Source: Halomarina halobia
Lineage (GTDB): Archaea > Halobacteriota > Halobacteria > Halobacteriales > Haloarculaceae
DNA: 64,000 nucleotides
Assembly (NCBI RefSeq): GCF_029338575.1
Contig: NZ_CP119992.1
Location: forward strand, 1,860,001-1,924,000
Direction: 5' to 3'
Shown: positions 45,514 through 54,360 of the stretch, piece by piece
How the letters are laid out: every line of letters starts with the position of its first letter
Numbering within the stretch: the stretch's first letter is position 1
Translations under genes and position numbers: made by a program
The notes under the pieces: generated by a model
What the model was told of the DNA's origin: nothing
Database searches by the model: none
What the model saw: only the letters and a program-made list of their open reading frames with translations

Positions 45514-45749
45514 CATTCAGGACCCCGAGCGACAGCGAGGGGTCTGAACCGGAAGGTGCGCGGATTCGAACTAGGGAGCACGCGCGCAGCGTAAGCGAGC
45601 ACGTGCGACTGGGGTTCGAATCCGCGCGGTCCCACTGCTGCTGCGACGAACGAACGTGAGGAGCGCAGCGTGAACGAGCACGGATTCGAATCAGGGAGTG
45701 AAGCGAACGCAGTGAGCGGAACGACCGGCGTTCGAATCCGCGCGGTCCC
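45493..45749 (+). repeat. three copies of the tRNA-Pro 3' end, att-like array
   Basis: The 20-mer GTTCGAATCCGCGCGGTCCC, which is the 3' end of tRNA-Pro, occurs inside the tRNA at 45493-45512 and again at 45614-45633 and 45730-45749, spaced 121 and 116 nt. The intervening units also share GGATTCGAAnnAGGGAG and GCAGnGTnAnCGAGC-like stretches. Duplicated tRNA 3' ends are the usual footprint of integrase-mediated insertion. No integrase gene is present, so these would be empty or collapsed attachment sites. No gene is seen in 45514-45862. Confidence 0.7.
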
Positions 45750-45862
45750 GCCGAATCGATGGTCCGCCGTCAAAACCACCCCACACGACGGCTCCCCCCC
45801 ACGTTCACTTTCGCTCCGCTCCGTGGGAAGGTTTTAATCCGAACGGGCGCAATCGTCGGTAA

Positions 45863-48800
45863 ATGGCGCTCGCGGAGGATACCGACATCATCGACTCGTT
45901 CGAGGAGTTCTATCGGACGTACTATCGCAACGAGATCGGTGAGCTCGCGCGCAAGTATCCCAACGATCAGCGCTCGCTCTACATCTCCTGGAACGACCTC
46001 TACCGGTTCAACCCCGAGCTCGCGGATCAGTACCGGAACCAGCCGGGGCAGTTGCAGGAGTACGCGGAGGAGGCCCTCCGGCTCTATGACCTCCCGGTGG
46101 ACGTGAGCCTCGGGCAAGCCCACGTCCGGATCCGCGACCTCGATCGGACGACGGAGATCCGGGCCATCCGGGCGCGCCACCGCGGGCAGCTCATCAGCGT
46201 GCAGGGGATCGTCCGCAAGGCGACTGACGTCCGTCCGAAGATCCAGCAGGCGGCCTTCGAGTGCCAGCGCTGCGGGACGCTCACCCGCATCCCCCAGACG
46301 GGCGGCGACTTCCAGGAGCCCCACGAGTGCCAGGGCTGCGAGCGCCAGGGGCCGTTCCGCATCAACTTCGACCAGTCCGAGTTCGTCGACGCCCAGAAGC
46401 TCCGCGTCCAGGAGTCCCCCGAGGGGCTGCGCGGCGGCGAGACCCCCCAGAACATCGACGTCCACGTCGAGGACGACATCACCGGCGAGGTGACCGCCGG
46501 CGACCACGTGAAGGTCACCGGCATCCTCCGGCTCGACCAGCAGGAGTCCGGCCAGAAGAAGTCCGCGATGTTCGACATCTTCATGGAAGGCATCGCGATC
46601 GAGATCGAAGACGAGCAGTTCGAGGAGATGGACATCACCGACGAGGAGAAGCGGGAGATCGTCGACCTCTCCGGCGAGTCCGACATCTACGAGCGGATGG
46701 TCGCCTCGATGGCCCCCTCGATCTGGGGCTACGAGGAGGAGAAGCTCGCCATCATCCTCCAGCTCTTCTCGGGCGTGACGAAGCACCTCCCCGACGGCTC
46801 CCGGATCCGGGGCGACTTCCACATGCTCTTGATCGGGGACCCAGGGACCGGCAAGTCCGCGCTGCTGCAGTACGTCCGGAACATCGCGCCCCGGTCGGTG
46901 TACACGTCCGGGAAGGGGAGTTCCGCCGCGGGGCTGACCGCCGCCGCCGTGCGCGACGACTTCGGCGAGGGACAGCAGTGGACGCTCGAAGCCGGCGCGC
47001 TCGTGCTGGCCGACCAGGGGATCGCCGCGATCGACGAACTCGACAAGATGCGATCGGAGGATCGCTCGGCCATGCACGAAGCGCTTGAGCAGCAATCCTA
47101 TCACCCGAGTTCGGAGATCCTGCTCGCAGACGGCCGACGTGTTGAGATCGGTCCGTTCGTGGAAGACGCGATGGCAGACCGCGCCGGCGACGTCATCGAG
47201 GGAGTGAACTGTGAGATCTTGCCTGTCAACGGAATCTCCGTTCACTCCGCCGACCTGGATTCGAACATCGTCGAGAAAGTGCCGGTCGATCGTGTCAGTC
47301 GCCACGAAGCCCCCGACGAGTTCGTTCGAGTCACGTTCTCGAACGGCCGGAGCGTACTGGTGACGCCGGAACACCCGATGTTCGTCGAGGACGCTGGAGC
47401 GATCGGCTCCATCGAGGCCCGCGACATCGAAGAGGGGGCGTTCGTTCCGGCTCCTCGAAAACTCCCCAATTCTCCAGAGACGATCCCACTCACCGACGAA
47501 GCACACGTCGGAAAAGAGAAAGACGTACGACTGCCGTCCGAGATGTCTCCAGCCCTGGCGGAGATCCTGGGTCTGCTGATCGCCGAGGGTCATTCCTACG
47601 CCGGTTCGTCTCACGAAATCGGATTCTCGAATCAGGACGAACGACTGCTCGCACGGGCCGACGAACTCGTGGCCGGCGTGTTCGGAATGACAAGCACGGA
47701 CACCACGAACGCCGCAGGGACTGTAACGAAGCGATGGGTCTCGACGAAGCTCTACCGTTGGTTCGAGGCGAACTTCCCCGAGTTTATGCACACTGCCCGA
47801 GAGAAACGAATGCCGTCGAAGGTCCTGGGGGCGTCCGAGGAGGAGATTCGACGGTTCCTCGTCGGGGCGTTCGCCGGTGACGGGAGCGTCGAGAGTGAAT
47901 CGATGGCGCTGTCGACCTCGTCTCGGGGGTTGGCCGACGATTACGCCGACGCGTTGTCGAAAATCGGCGTCTCGTCCCGCATTCACTACAACCGGTCTGA
48001 GAATTCCTGGAAGACGTACGTCATGGGGGACTCGATCGAACGGTTCGTCGAACAGGTGGTCGAACCGGCCGACGATCGGTACGAGAAGGCGAGGACGTTT
48101 GTCGCTCGCAGCAAGGGAGTGAGACGACACCACGACGTTCTGCCGACCAGCGTAGCTCGCGAGATCCGCGAACTGCGACGGATACTCGGACTCCGGCTCA
48201 CGGGTGAGTTCAGGCCGAATCTCGACGAAGGGTACGGTGTCCAGGTGGAGACCGTCGAGCGACACGTGCGAGAACTCCGTCGTCGAGCCGCCACCGTTTA
48301 CCGAGAACTCGAGACTACGACGTCGTTGACCGACGTTCGGGAGTTGATCGGCTGGTCGGATCGACAGCTTGCCGAACGGCTCGACGGGGTTACGCGATGG
48401 TCGATCCACTACGCCGAAGACGGGGGATACGACCAAGAGAAACGTCGTGGGCTAACGGAACGGGCACGGGGCGCAGTCATAGCTGCGCTCGACGAGTTCG
48501 AGCGACGCGTCGACCGGCTCGAATCCAGGGCCGATCTTCGGTACTACCGTGTCACGAACGTCGAGACCGTTCCGAACGCCGGCGAGTACGCGACAGATTG
48601 GGTCTACGACGTGACGGTCGAGCCAACACACACGTTCATCAGCCAGGGGGTCGTCCTCCACAACTCGATCAGCATAAGCAAGGCCGGAATAAACGCGACA
48701 CTCAAGTCCCGGTGTGCGCTCCTCGGCGCGGCCAACCCGAAGTACGGGCGCTTCGACGAGTACGAGTCCATCGGCGAACAGATCGAACTCGAGCCCGCGC

Positions 48801-49528
48801 TCATCTCGCGGTTCGACCTCATCTTCACCATCACCGACAAGCCCGACCCGGACCAGGACCGCGACCTCGCGAAGCATATCCTCACGACGAACTACGCGGG
48901 CGAGCTCCACACCCATCGCACGGAGGCGAACGCCTCGAACGTCACGCAGGACGAGGTCGACACCGTCACGGAGGACGTCGAGCCGGCCATCGACGCCGAC
49001 CTGCTGCGGAAGTACATCGCCTACGCCAAGCGTACCTGCTTCCCGGTGATGACCGAGGAGGCGCGCGAGGAGATCGAGGAGTTCTACGTCGACCTCCGCT
49101 CGCAGGGGGCCGACGGCGACGCGCCCGTTCCCGTCACCGCCCGCAAGCTGGAGGGGCTGGTCCGACTCGCGGAGGCCTCCGCGCGCGTCCGCCTCTCCGA
49201 CAGCGTCGACCGGGAGGACGCCCGGCGCGTCATCGACGTCGTGCGCTCCTCGCTCGAGGACATCGGCATGGACCCCGAGACGGGCGAGTTCGACGCGGAC
49301 ATCGTCGAGACGGGCACCTCGAAGACCCAGCGCGACCGCATCCGCGACATCAAGGGCATCATCGGCGAGGTCGAGGTCGAGTACGACGAGGGCGCGCCCG
49401 TCGAGGAGGTGCTCGACCGCGCCGAGGCGGTCGGCATCGAGCGCTCGAAGGCCGAACACGAGATCGAGAAACTGCGCCGCCAGGGCGACGTCTACGAGCC
49501 ACAGACCGACTACCTCCGGACGGTCTGA
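45863..49528 (+). CDS. mcm: replicative helicase MCM with intein
   Basis: A 1221-residue precursor; without the intein (residues 412-934) MCM is 698 residues, the normal size. The N-terminal domain has a zinc finger (CQRCGTLTRIPQ ... CQGCERQGPF). The AAA+ core has Walker A GDPGTGKSALLQYVRNIAPR and Walker B GIAAIDELDKMRSEDR. The arginine-finger region SRFDLIFTITDKPDPDQDRD and a C-terminal winged helix (RDRIRDIKGIIGEVEVEYDE) follow. It unwinds DNA at the replication fork. TTTTAAT near 45832-45838 lies about 27 nt upstream of the ATG. Confidence 0.96.
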   Translation: MALAEDTDIIDSFEEFYRTYYRNEIGELARKYPNDQRSLYISWNDLYRFNPELADQYRNQPGQLQEYAEEALRLYDLPVDVSLGQAHVRIRDLDRTTEIRAIRARHRGQLISVQGIVRKATDVRPKIQQAAFECQRCGTLTRIPQTGGDFQEPHECQGCERQGPFRINFDQSEFVDAQKLRVQESPEGLRGGETPQNIDVHVEDDITGEVTAGDHVKVTGILRLDQQESGQKKSAMFDIFMEGIAIEIEDEQFEEMDITDEEKREIVDLSGESDIYERMVASMAPSIWGYEEEKLAIILQLFSGVTKHLPDGSRIRGDFHMLLIGDPGTGKSALLQYVRNIAPRSVYTSGKGSSAAGLTAAAVRDDFGEGQQWTLEAGALVLADQGIAAIDELDKMRSEDRSAMHEALEQQSYHPSSEILLADGRRVEIGPFVEDAMADRAGDVIEGVNCEILPVNGISVHSADLDSNIVEKVPVDRVSRHEAPDEFVRVTFSNGRSVLVTPEHPMFVEDAGAIGSIEARDIEEGAFVPAPRKLPNSPETIPLTDEAHVGKEKDVRLPSEMSPALAEILGLLIAEGHSYAGSSHEIGFSNQDERLLARADELVAGVFGMTSTDTTNAAGTVTKRWVSTKLYRWFEANFPEFMHTAREKRMPSKVLGASEEEIRRFLVGAFAGDGSVESESMALSTSSRGLADDYADALSKIGVSSRIHYNRSENSWKTYVMGDSIERFVEQVVEPADDRYEKARTFVARSKGVRRHHDVLPTSVAREIRELRRILGLRLTGEFRPNLDEGYGVQVETVERHVRELRRRAATVYRELETTTSLTDVRELIGWSDRQLAERLDGVTRWSIHYAEDGGYDQEKRRGLTERARGAVIAALDEFERRVDRLESRADLRYYRVTNVETVPNAGEYATDWVYDVTVEPTHTFISQGVVLHNSISISKAGINATLKSRCALLGAANPKYGRFDEYESIGEQIELEPALISRFDLIFTITDKPDPDQDRDLAKHILTTNYAGELHTHRTEANASNVTQDEVDTVTEDVEPAIDADLLRKYIAYAKRTCFPVMTEEAREEIEEFYVDLRSQGADGDAPVPVTARKLEGLVRLAEASARVRLSDSVDREDARRVIDVVRSSLEDIGMDPETGEFDADIVETGTSKTQRDRIRDIKGIIGEVEVEYDEGAPVEEVLDRAEAVGIERSKAEHEIEKLRRQGDVYEPQTDYLRTV
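47096..48664 (+). mobile_element. intein with LAGLIDADG homing endonuclease in MCM
   Basis: 523 residues inserted in frame between LEQQ and SISISKAG, just after Walker B. It starts with Ser1 (SYHPSSEILLADGRRVEIGP, splicing block A). Block B is VRVTFSNGRSVLVTPEHPMF (TxxH-like TPEH). The two LAGLIDADG motifs are EILGLLIAEGHSY and FLVGAFAGDGSVE. The C-terminal blocks are WVYDVTVEPTHTFISQGVVL and then His-Asn before extein Ser. All splicing residues (Ser1, penultimate His, terminal Asn, Ser+1) are present. GC is lower than in the host gene and codon use is less biased. Confidence 0.95.
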
Positions 49529-49602
49529 CCGCCCGTTTCGTACCGAGGACGTGACGCGGCGCGCGCCGAAGGTCTATGCGCGTTCGGACCCTACCTGCCG
49601 GC

Positions 49603-49917
49603 ATGATCACGCGCGTCGTGCTCTCGCACCCGGAGGACCTGAGCGCGTGGGGGCGCATGCAGATCGAGACGAAGCCCTTCCGAGCGTGGCTCAGGCGCAC
49701 CCACGACACGTTCGAGGAGGGCGAGCGCTTCGAGGAGTTCTGTGACGTCGGCTGCTGCGGGAGCTCCCACGACATCGCGTTCGTCGTCGAGGCGGTCGAG
49801 GGGGAGGGCGAGGTGACGAGGGAGACGGAGGTCGAGTACGTCGAGCGCCCGGAGTGCGACCTGTCGGGCGGCTGGCGCGCGCAGAGTCGGGCGGGACCGG
49901 GACCGAGGGCGGACTGA
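49603..49917 (+). CDS. small Cys-containing haloarchaeal protein, unknown
   Basis: A 104-residue protein starting MITRVVLSHPEDLSAWGRMQ, with WLRRTHDTFEEGERFEEFCD, a Cys triplet CDVGCCGSSHD that may bind a metal, and an acidic C-terminal half ending in a disordered Gly/Arg tail. No family recognised. The ATG at 49603 is preferred to one nine codons upstream because it starts the recognisable hydrophobic strand. It is first in the row of small genes between mcm and the MinD-like gene. Confidence 0.72.
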   Translation: MITRVVLSHPEDLSAWGRMQIETKPFRAWLRRTHDTFEEGERFEEFCDVGCCGSSHDIAFVVEAVEGEGEVTRETEVEYVERPECDLSGGWRAQSRAGPGPRAD

Positions 49918-49971
49918 CTCGGTACGGGCGAGCGGGAGACTTATGCCCCGCGCTCGATCACGACCAGTCGA

Positions 49972-50241
49972 ATGGACCGGATCTCCGCGCTGCGCAACAT
50001 CGAGGACGTGCTGAGCGACTTCGAGGCGGGCGAGTGCGACCTCGCCGCGGCCGAGCGGCGCGTCCGCGGCGTCCTGCGCACCTACGCCACGTCGTTCGCG
50101 GAGCGGGACGCCTACCGCGCGAGCGGCGATCCGCCGGTCGACGGCCTCGTCGTCGTGGCGACCTCGCCGAAGGAGGCGCGCGAGCGCCTCCGCGCGCTCG
50201 TCGACGACCCCGGCTCGTTCGAGGTCGAGCGCGTCGAGTGA
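49972..50241 (+). CDS. small conserved haloarchaeal protein, MinD-cluster gene 1
   Basis: An 89-residue acidic, helical protein: MDRISALRNIEDVLSDFEAG, ECDLAAAERRVRGVLRTYAT, then a strand-like VDGLVVVATSPKEARERLRA. No membrane segment. TTATG near 49942-49946 is the only AT-rich element about 27 nt upstream. Same strand and close spacing as the next four genes suggests one transcription unit ending with the MinD-like ATPase. Function unknown. Confidence 0.72.
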   Translation: MDRISALRNIEDVLSDFEAGECDLAAAERRVRGVLRTYATSFAERDAYRASGDPPVDGLVVVATSPKEARERLRALVDDPGSFEVERVE

Positions 50242-50296
50242 CGATCAGTCACGAAAACCGTACTGTTTATCGTGGAGAGGGGTTCGAGTTCACGCT

Positions 50297-50635
50297 GTGC
50301 TACTGGTCATCGCCTACTCGCGGGCCGCCAGGGGAAGCCTCAGGAACGTCCATCGCGCGCACGAGGGGAGCGTCGTCAGGCGGTTCGGGCGGGTCGCGCT
50401 GTTCGAGGCGACGGAACTCGGCGCGTTCCTCGCGCTCCGACTGCGCGAGAAGCACCCCGGCGAGGTGCAGCTCTCCCGCGTCGAGCCGTTCAACGAGTTC
50501 GACGCCGTCCCCGAGCGCGTCCGGGAGGCCGCCCACGCCTACGAGCGCCGAGCGGACCCGAACGTGCCCTACGCGAAGTTCGCGGTCGGGACCGACCACC
50601 CGGCCCCCGAGGAGCTAGCCGACCGGGAGCTGTGA
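50297..50635 (+). CDS. conserved haloarchaeal protein, MinD-cluster gene 2
   Basis: A 112-residue protein starting GTG (LLVIAYSRAARGSLRNVHRA), with a Val/Arg-rich strand (GSVVRRFGRVALFEATELGA) and a conserved-looking end (YAKFAVGTDHPAPEELADRE). TGTTTATC at about 50264-50271 lies 27 nt upstream and suits a leaderless start. It is followed 8 nt later by the next gene. No family function is known to me. Confidence 0.72.
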   Translation: MLLVIAYSRAARGSLRNVHRAHEGSVVRRFGRVALFEATELGAFLALRLREKHPGEVQLSRVEPFNEFDAVPERVREAAHAYERRADPNVPYAKFAVGTDHPAPEELADREL

Positions 50636-50643
50636 GGGGGCCG

Positions 50644-51261
50644 GTGAGGGTTCACCTGCCGTCGGAAACGCTGACCGGGGACGCGATCGACCTCCGGGGA
50701 CGCGGGCTGACGGTCGAGCGCGTCGCGCGAGCGGTCCGGGAGGCCGACTCGTTCGTCGAGTGTCCGCGGCCCGGGGCGCTCCACGAGCGGGCGGGCGTCG
50801 TCCGGGAGGCCGCCGCGCTCCGCGTGCGGACGGCGCTGGCGCTCGCGGCCCGATCGCGGGGGCTCGCTGCGCCGCAGGACGACGAGCGCGCCCGCCTGGA
50901 GCGTCGGCTCGAAGCCCTCGGGGACGAACCGGTCGAGCGCGTCGACGCGAGCGATGTGCGGCGACGGGTCGCCGACGCCGCGAGCGACGTGGCGCGGTTG
51001 CGCGAGCGCGTCGCCGCCCTCCAGGGGCGAGTGCGGGCGCTCCGCGGGACGGGTGACGAGGCGGGCGTCGCCGACGCGCCCGGACCGACGTCGTCGGATC
51101 CGGCGGACCCGACGGATCCGTTCGCCGCCGACGGCGTCACGGCGACGCTCGCGGTGCTCCGGGTGGGCGAGGTGCGAGCGCCGGTCGTGCTCGCGTGCGA
51201 CCGCTTCGACGGCGCGGCGGCCGCCGCCGAGTGGCTCGACGCGCCCGTCCTCCGCCTGTAG
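50644..51261 (+). CDS. predicted coiled-coil protein, MinD-cluster gene 3
   Basis: A 205-residue protein starting GTG (RVHLPSETLTGDAIDLRGRG). A helical, probably coiled-coil middle (about 75-135: ERARLERRLEALGDEPVERV, SDVARLRERVAALQGRVRAL) is followed by a Pro/Asp-rich linker and a C-terminal strand-like domain (ATLAVLRVGEVRAPVVLACD). It resembles a scaffold or partner protein. Function unknown. Start 8 nt after the preceding gene. Confidence 0.72.
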   Translation: MRVHLPSETLTGDAIDLRGRGLTVERVARAVREADSFVECPRPGALHERAGVVREAAALRVRTALALAARSRGLAAPQDDERARLERRLEALGDEPVERVDASDVRRRVADAASDVARLRERVAALQGRVRALRGTGDEAGVADAPGPTSSDPADPTDPFAADGVTATLAVLRVGEVRAPVVLACDRFDGAAAAAEWLDAPVLRL

Positions 51262-51291
51262 TTTATCCCGGAGAACGCGGCAAGCGTCCCC

Positions 51292-52089
51292 ATGGACATC
51301 GAGTGGTCACAGCGCCGCCGGAGCGGGGTGACGTTCGTCTCGGTCGTGCTACGGAGCGCCCGGCGACGGCGGGTCCGACTGACGAGTCACCTCGCGCCGA
51401 TCTGGCCGCCGCGACGTCGCGGCGCGCCCGAACCGGGGTGGACCGACGAGGGGTTCGAGGGGAGCGTGGAGGGAACCCTGGCGCTCGGCTTCGCGACGCC
51501 CGCGCGACCGACGGACGGCGAACCGGTGGCCGTGGAGTCGCTGGCGGCCGACGAGGGGTCGCCGACGTTCGACCGCCCCGACTGGGCACCCGCGGTCGAG
51601 GCGACCCCGGACGGCGTCGTCCGGGCGCTCTCCGATCCCCGCCCGCCGCGAGCGGCGGTGCCGGTTCCCGAGCGGGCGGCGGGGGGCGATCGGTCGGCGG
51701 AGTGCGGGTCGGAGAGCGACGACGATGAGGGTGCGGAGAACGGGCGAGCGGGCGGGAACGAGGAGGCGACGGGCGAGCGGGAGGGGGGAACCGACCGGGA
51801 GGCGACCGACGCGCGCGGGGACGGCGCGGCTCCGTTACATGCGGCGGCGGCGACGCTCCCAACGATCGAGGCGCGGATCGAGGCCGGCGAGGAACTCGCC
51901 GCCGTGGAGACGCTCGACGACGCGACCGCGGCGCTCGAGCGCGTCGGCGGGCTGGCCGGCGCGCGGGCGCTCCGATCCGCGCTCGAAGACGATCGGGAGA
52001 CGCTCGCTCGACTGGAGGCGCGCGTCGCCGACCTGCGCCGGCGGGCGTCGCTCGACCTGCCGATCGAGACGCTGGAGCGCGTCGCGTGA
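51292..52089 (+). CDS. predicted MinD-partner protein with disordered middle and coiled coil
   Basis: A 265-residue protein. The N-terminus is basic and hydrophobic (MDIEWSQRRRSGVTFVSVVL, RRRRVRLTSHLAPIWPP) and could contact membrane or DNA. Residues about 120-180 are low-complexity and acidic, and residues about 185-260 are helical (IEARIEAGEELAAVETLDDA). It overlaps the MinD-like ATPase gene by 4 nt (GTGA). Translational coupling suggests a direct partner. Function unknown. Confidence 0.75.
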   Translation: MDIEWSQRRRSGVTFVSVVLRSARRRRVRLTSHLAPIWPPRRRGAPEPGWTDEGFEGSVEGTLALGFATPARPTDGEPVAVESLAADEGSPTFDRPDWAPAVEATPDGVVRALSDPRPPRAAVPVPERAAGGDRSAECGSESDDDEGAENGRAGGNEEATGEREGGTDREATDARGDGAAPLHAAAATLPTIEARIEAGEELAAVETLDDATAALERVGGLAGARALRSALEDDRETLARLEARVADLRRRASLDLPIETLERVA

Positions 52090-52745
52090 TCCTCGCCGTC
52101 ACGGGCGGGAAGGGAGGCGTCGGGAAGACCACCGTCGCGTACAACCTCGGCCGGGCGCTCGACGCGGTCGTCGTGGACGCCGACCTGGGGATGGCCGACC
52201 TGCCGACCGCGCGGGGACCGGACCTCCACGACGTGCTGGCGGGGCGGGCCGACCCCGTCGAGGCCGTGCGCGAGGGCGGACCGGTGGCGCTCCTCCCCTG
52301 CGGTCGGACGCTCGTCGGGGCGCGGGCGGCGGACCCGCGGGCGCTCGTCGGGGCGATCGAGGCGGTGGCCGACGAGTACGGCCGGTGCGTCGTCGACTGC
52401 CCCGCCGGAGCGGGAAGCGACGTTGGGATGGCGCTGCTCGCGGCGGAGGCGTGCGTCCTCGTGACGACGCCGTCGTCGGTCGCGCTGGCCGACGCCGTCC
52501 GCGCGCGCGTCCTCGCGCGGGAACTCGACGCGGGCCTGGCGGCGGTCGCGCTGAACCGGGCCGGCGAGGATCCGTCGGTGGATCGGATCGAGGGACTCTT
52601 CGGCGCGCCGGTGACGCCCATCCCCGAGTCCGACGTCGTCGCCCGCGCGACGGCCCACGGCGTGCCGGTCGCGTCGCTCGACGGGCGGGCGGCGGAACCG
52701 TTCGAGGAACTCGGGTCGGTCGTTCAGTCGTCCGTCAGGTCGTAG
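52086..52745 (+). CDS. MinD/ParA-family ATPase (MinD1-like)
   Basis: A 219-residue P-loop ATPase with the deviant Walker A VTGGKGGVGKTTVAYNLGRA (signature Lys in KGG, about residue 9), switch I DADLGMADLPTA, and Walker B-like CVVDCPAGAGSDVGMALLAA. No obvious C-terminal membrane-targeting helix is seen. Such proteins position cellular structures or DNA. From memory, Haloferax volcanii MinD1 lies next to a TFB gene near mcm, matching this order. The start is GTG at 52086. The 3' end overlaps tfb by 22 nt on the opposite strand. Confidence 0.88.
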   Translation: MILAVTGGKGGVGKTTVAYNLGRALDAVVVDADLGMADLPTARGPDLHDVLAGRADPVEAVREGGPVALLPCGRTLVGARAADPRALVGAIEAVADEYGRCVVDCPAGAGSDVGMALLAAEACVLVTTPSSVALADAVRARVLARELDAGLAAVALNRAGEDPSVDRIEGLFGAPVTPIPESDVVARATAHGVPVASLDGRAAEPFEELGSVVQSSVRS

Positions 52746-53590
52746 TGCGTGGAGCGCAGCGTGACCGGGGTGACGCCCGCGACGTCCGCAACGCGACGCT
52801 GGGTGATCGAGCGGCCCGCCTCGTCCGCCGCGGTGTAGAGGCACGCCGCGGCGACGCCCGCCGGGTTGCGCCCGGAGACGAGGCCGCGCTCGGCCGCCTC
52901 GACGCCCAGTTCCCGGGCGCGACGCTCGACCGAGGCGGGGAGGTCGAGTTCCGTCGCGAAGCGCGCGAGGTACTCGCGGGGGTCGATCGGTCCGGTGGGG
53001 AGCCCGAGTTCGCGGTTCAGCGCGTCGTAGGCCGCCCGCAGCTCGGCGCGGGTGGCCCTCGCGTGCTCCGTGACCTCCCCTACGGTGCGCGAGATACCGC
53101 CGACCCGGCAGGTCGCGTACACCGCCGCCGCGGCGAACCCCTCGAGCGAGCGGCCCCGGAGGAGGTCCTCGTTCTGTGCGGACTCGAAGAGGACGCAGGA
53201 GCGATCGCGGACGTGGTCGGGAAGCTGGAGCGCGCCCGTCAGGCGGCGGATCTCGGTGAAGGCGTAGACGCGATTTCGCTCGGTCTTCGAGCCGATCTTC
53301 GCGCGGTCGTGGTGGCGACGCATCCGGGCGACGCGGCGGCGCTTGCGCCCCTTGAGGCGCGTCGCGTAGCCGATCTCCGTCGAGAGGCCGCGGTCGTGAC
53401 GCGAGCGGGTCAGCGGCGCGCCGGTGCGCCTGGGGTCGGACCCGTCCTCCGCGAACGAACGCCACTCGGGACCGCGGTCGATGGCGTCCTCGCTCACGAC
53501 GAGGCCGCAACTACCGCAGACCGTCTCGGTACGTTCCCGCCGCAGGTGACCGTCGCATTCGGGGCAACTCCCCGCTGATGCCGAACTCAT
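52724..53590 (-). CDS. tfb: transcription initiation factor TFB
   Basis: A 288-residue TFIIB homologue. The N-terminal zinc ribbon is CPECDGHLRRERTETVCGSC. The B-reader/linker is GPEWRSFAEDGSDPRRTGAP and the two cyclin folds follow (GRSLEGFAAAAVYATCRVGG; SGRNPAGVAAACLYTAADEA). It bridges TBP and RNA polymerase at promoters. The ATG at 53590 is chosen over longer starts because the zinc ribbon begins 8 residues later and TTTAAA near 53618-53623 is 28-33 nt upstream. Haloarchaea encode several TFBs, and which paralogue this is cannot be told. Confidence 0.93.
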   Translation of the reverse strand: MSSASAGSCPECDGHLRRERTETVCGSCGLVVSEDAIDRGPEWRSFAEDGSDPRRTGAPLTRSRHDRGLSTEIGYATRLKGRKRRRVARMRRHHDRAKIGSKTERNRVYAFTEIRRLTGALQLPDHVRDRSCVLFESAQNEDLLRGRSLEGFAAAAVYATCRVGGISRTVGEVTEHARATRAELRAAYDALNRELGLPTGPIDPREYLARFATELDLPASVERRARELGVEAAERGLVSGRNPAGVAAACLYTAADEAGRSITQRRVADVAGVTPVTLRSTHYDLTDD

Positions 53591-53759
53591 CACAGGTGAA
53601 ACTTGTCCCGACACCGCCTTTAAAGAAGAGCGACGGGTCCGCGTTTCGACCGGAGTCGGGGGCGAGAGCGTGCCGGTAACCGGTACCTTCGTTCGGCCGG
53701 GGCCCACGCTCGGCGGCGAGCGGTCCGGGCCGACGCGTTCGAGGGTCGCTCCCGTCCGC

Positions 53760-54146
53760 CTACGACGGATCGTTCTCCTCGAGGAGTTCCAGGTGCGGCG
53801 CGAGGTGTGCGGCGTTCTCCGCGAGCGCGACCATGTCCCGCTCCTGATCGTACGCGACGACGTCGGCGTTCGCGAGCTTCGGAATGTGCGAGTGATAGAG
53901 CGACATGTAGACGCGCTTTACCTCCTCGCCCGGGATCGCCGCGATCGTCGTCCCGCGCTCCCGGACCGCGACCTCGTCCGCGAGATCGGGCAGCGTCATC
54001 GGCGTGTCGTACTCCCGGAGACAGTAGATGACGCACCGTCGACGCCTGTGGGCCAGCGCATCGAATATCGAGTCCGCCGACAGGGCCTCGCTGTCGGCGA
54101 GTCCTGATCCGGACGTCGGATTCGAACCACCTGTGTTTCGTCTCAT
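53760..54146 (-). CDS. winged-helix protein of the haloarchaeal DUF7344 type
   Basis: A 128-residue putative regulator. The core SIFDALAHRRRRCVIYCLRE, followed by VRERGTTIAAIPGEEVKRVY and SLYHSHIPKLANADVVAYDQ, matches the single winged-helix family common in haloarchaea (DUF7344, from memory). The first 25 residues are polar. It resembles the gene at 63625-63972 (SHRYRRRILVEVYRR ... LHHVHLPKLAAAGFITWD). Target unknown. AT-rich DNA upstream (54190-54235) holds the divergent promoters. Confidence 0.8.
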   Translation of the reverse strand: MRRNTGGSNPTSGSGLADSEALSADSIFDALAHRRRRCVIYCLREYDTPMTLPDLADEVAVRERGTTIAAIPGEEVKRVYMSLYHSHIPKLANADVVAYDQERDMVALAENAAHLAPHLELLEENDPS

Positions 54147-54360
54147 GATCTGATCAGTCCACCCACCGGACGTAGTGAATCGTTCGCGTCGGTATAACTC
54201 TTTTTCTATTAGAAATTTATCTTATGAATATAATCGCCGGGCGCTCTCGTGCCTTCGGTCGGACGTCCCCGACGATCACCGCCGCGGAACCGAGACGGCC
54301 CGCCCCGCGACGATACATTCATCCGAACTTTTAAGTCAGTTAAAGGAACAATTTCGGCGC

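Noticed and set aside
45514..45770. Further tRNA genes downstream of tRNA-Pro
   Set aside because: Only the 3' T-arm and acceptor halves are repeated. No matching 5' half or anticodon arm is present in either copy.
45770..48436. An 888-codon frame antisense to mcm and its intein
   Set aside because: Its product has no recognisable domain, while the opposite strand encodes MCM and an intein with all motifs.
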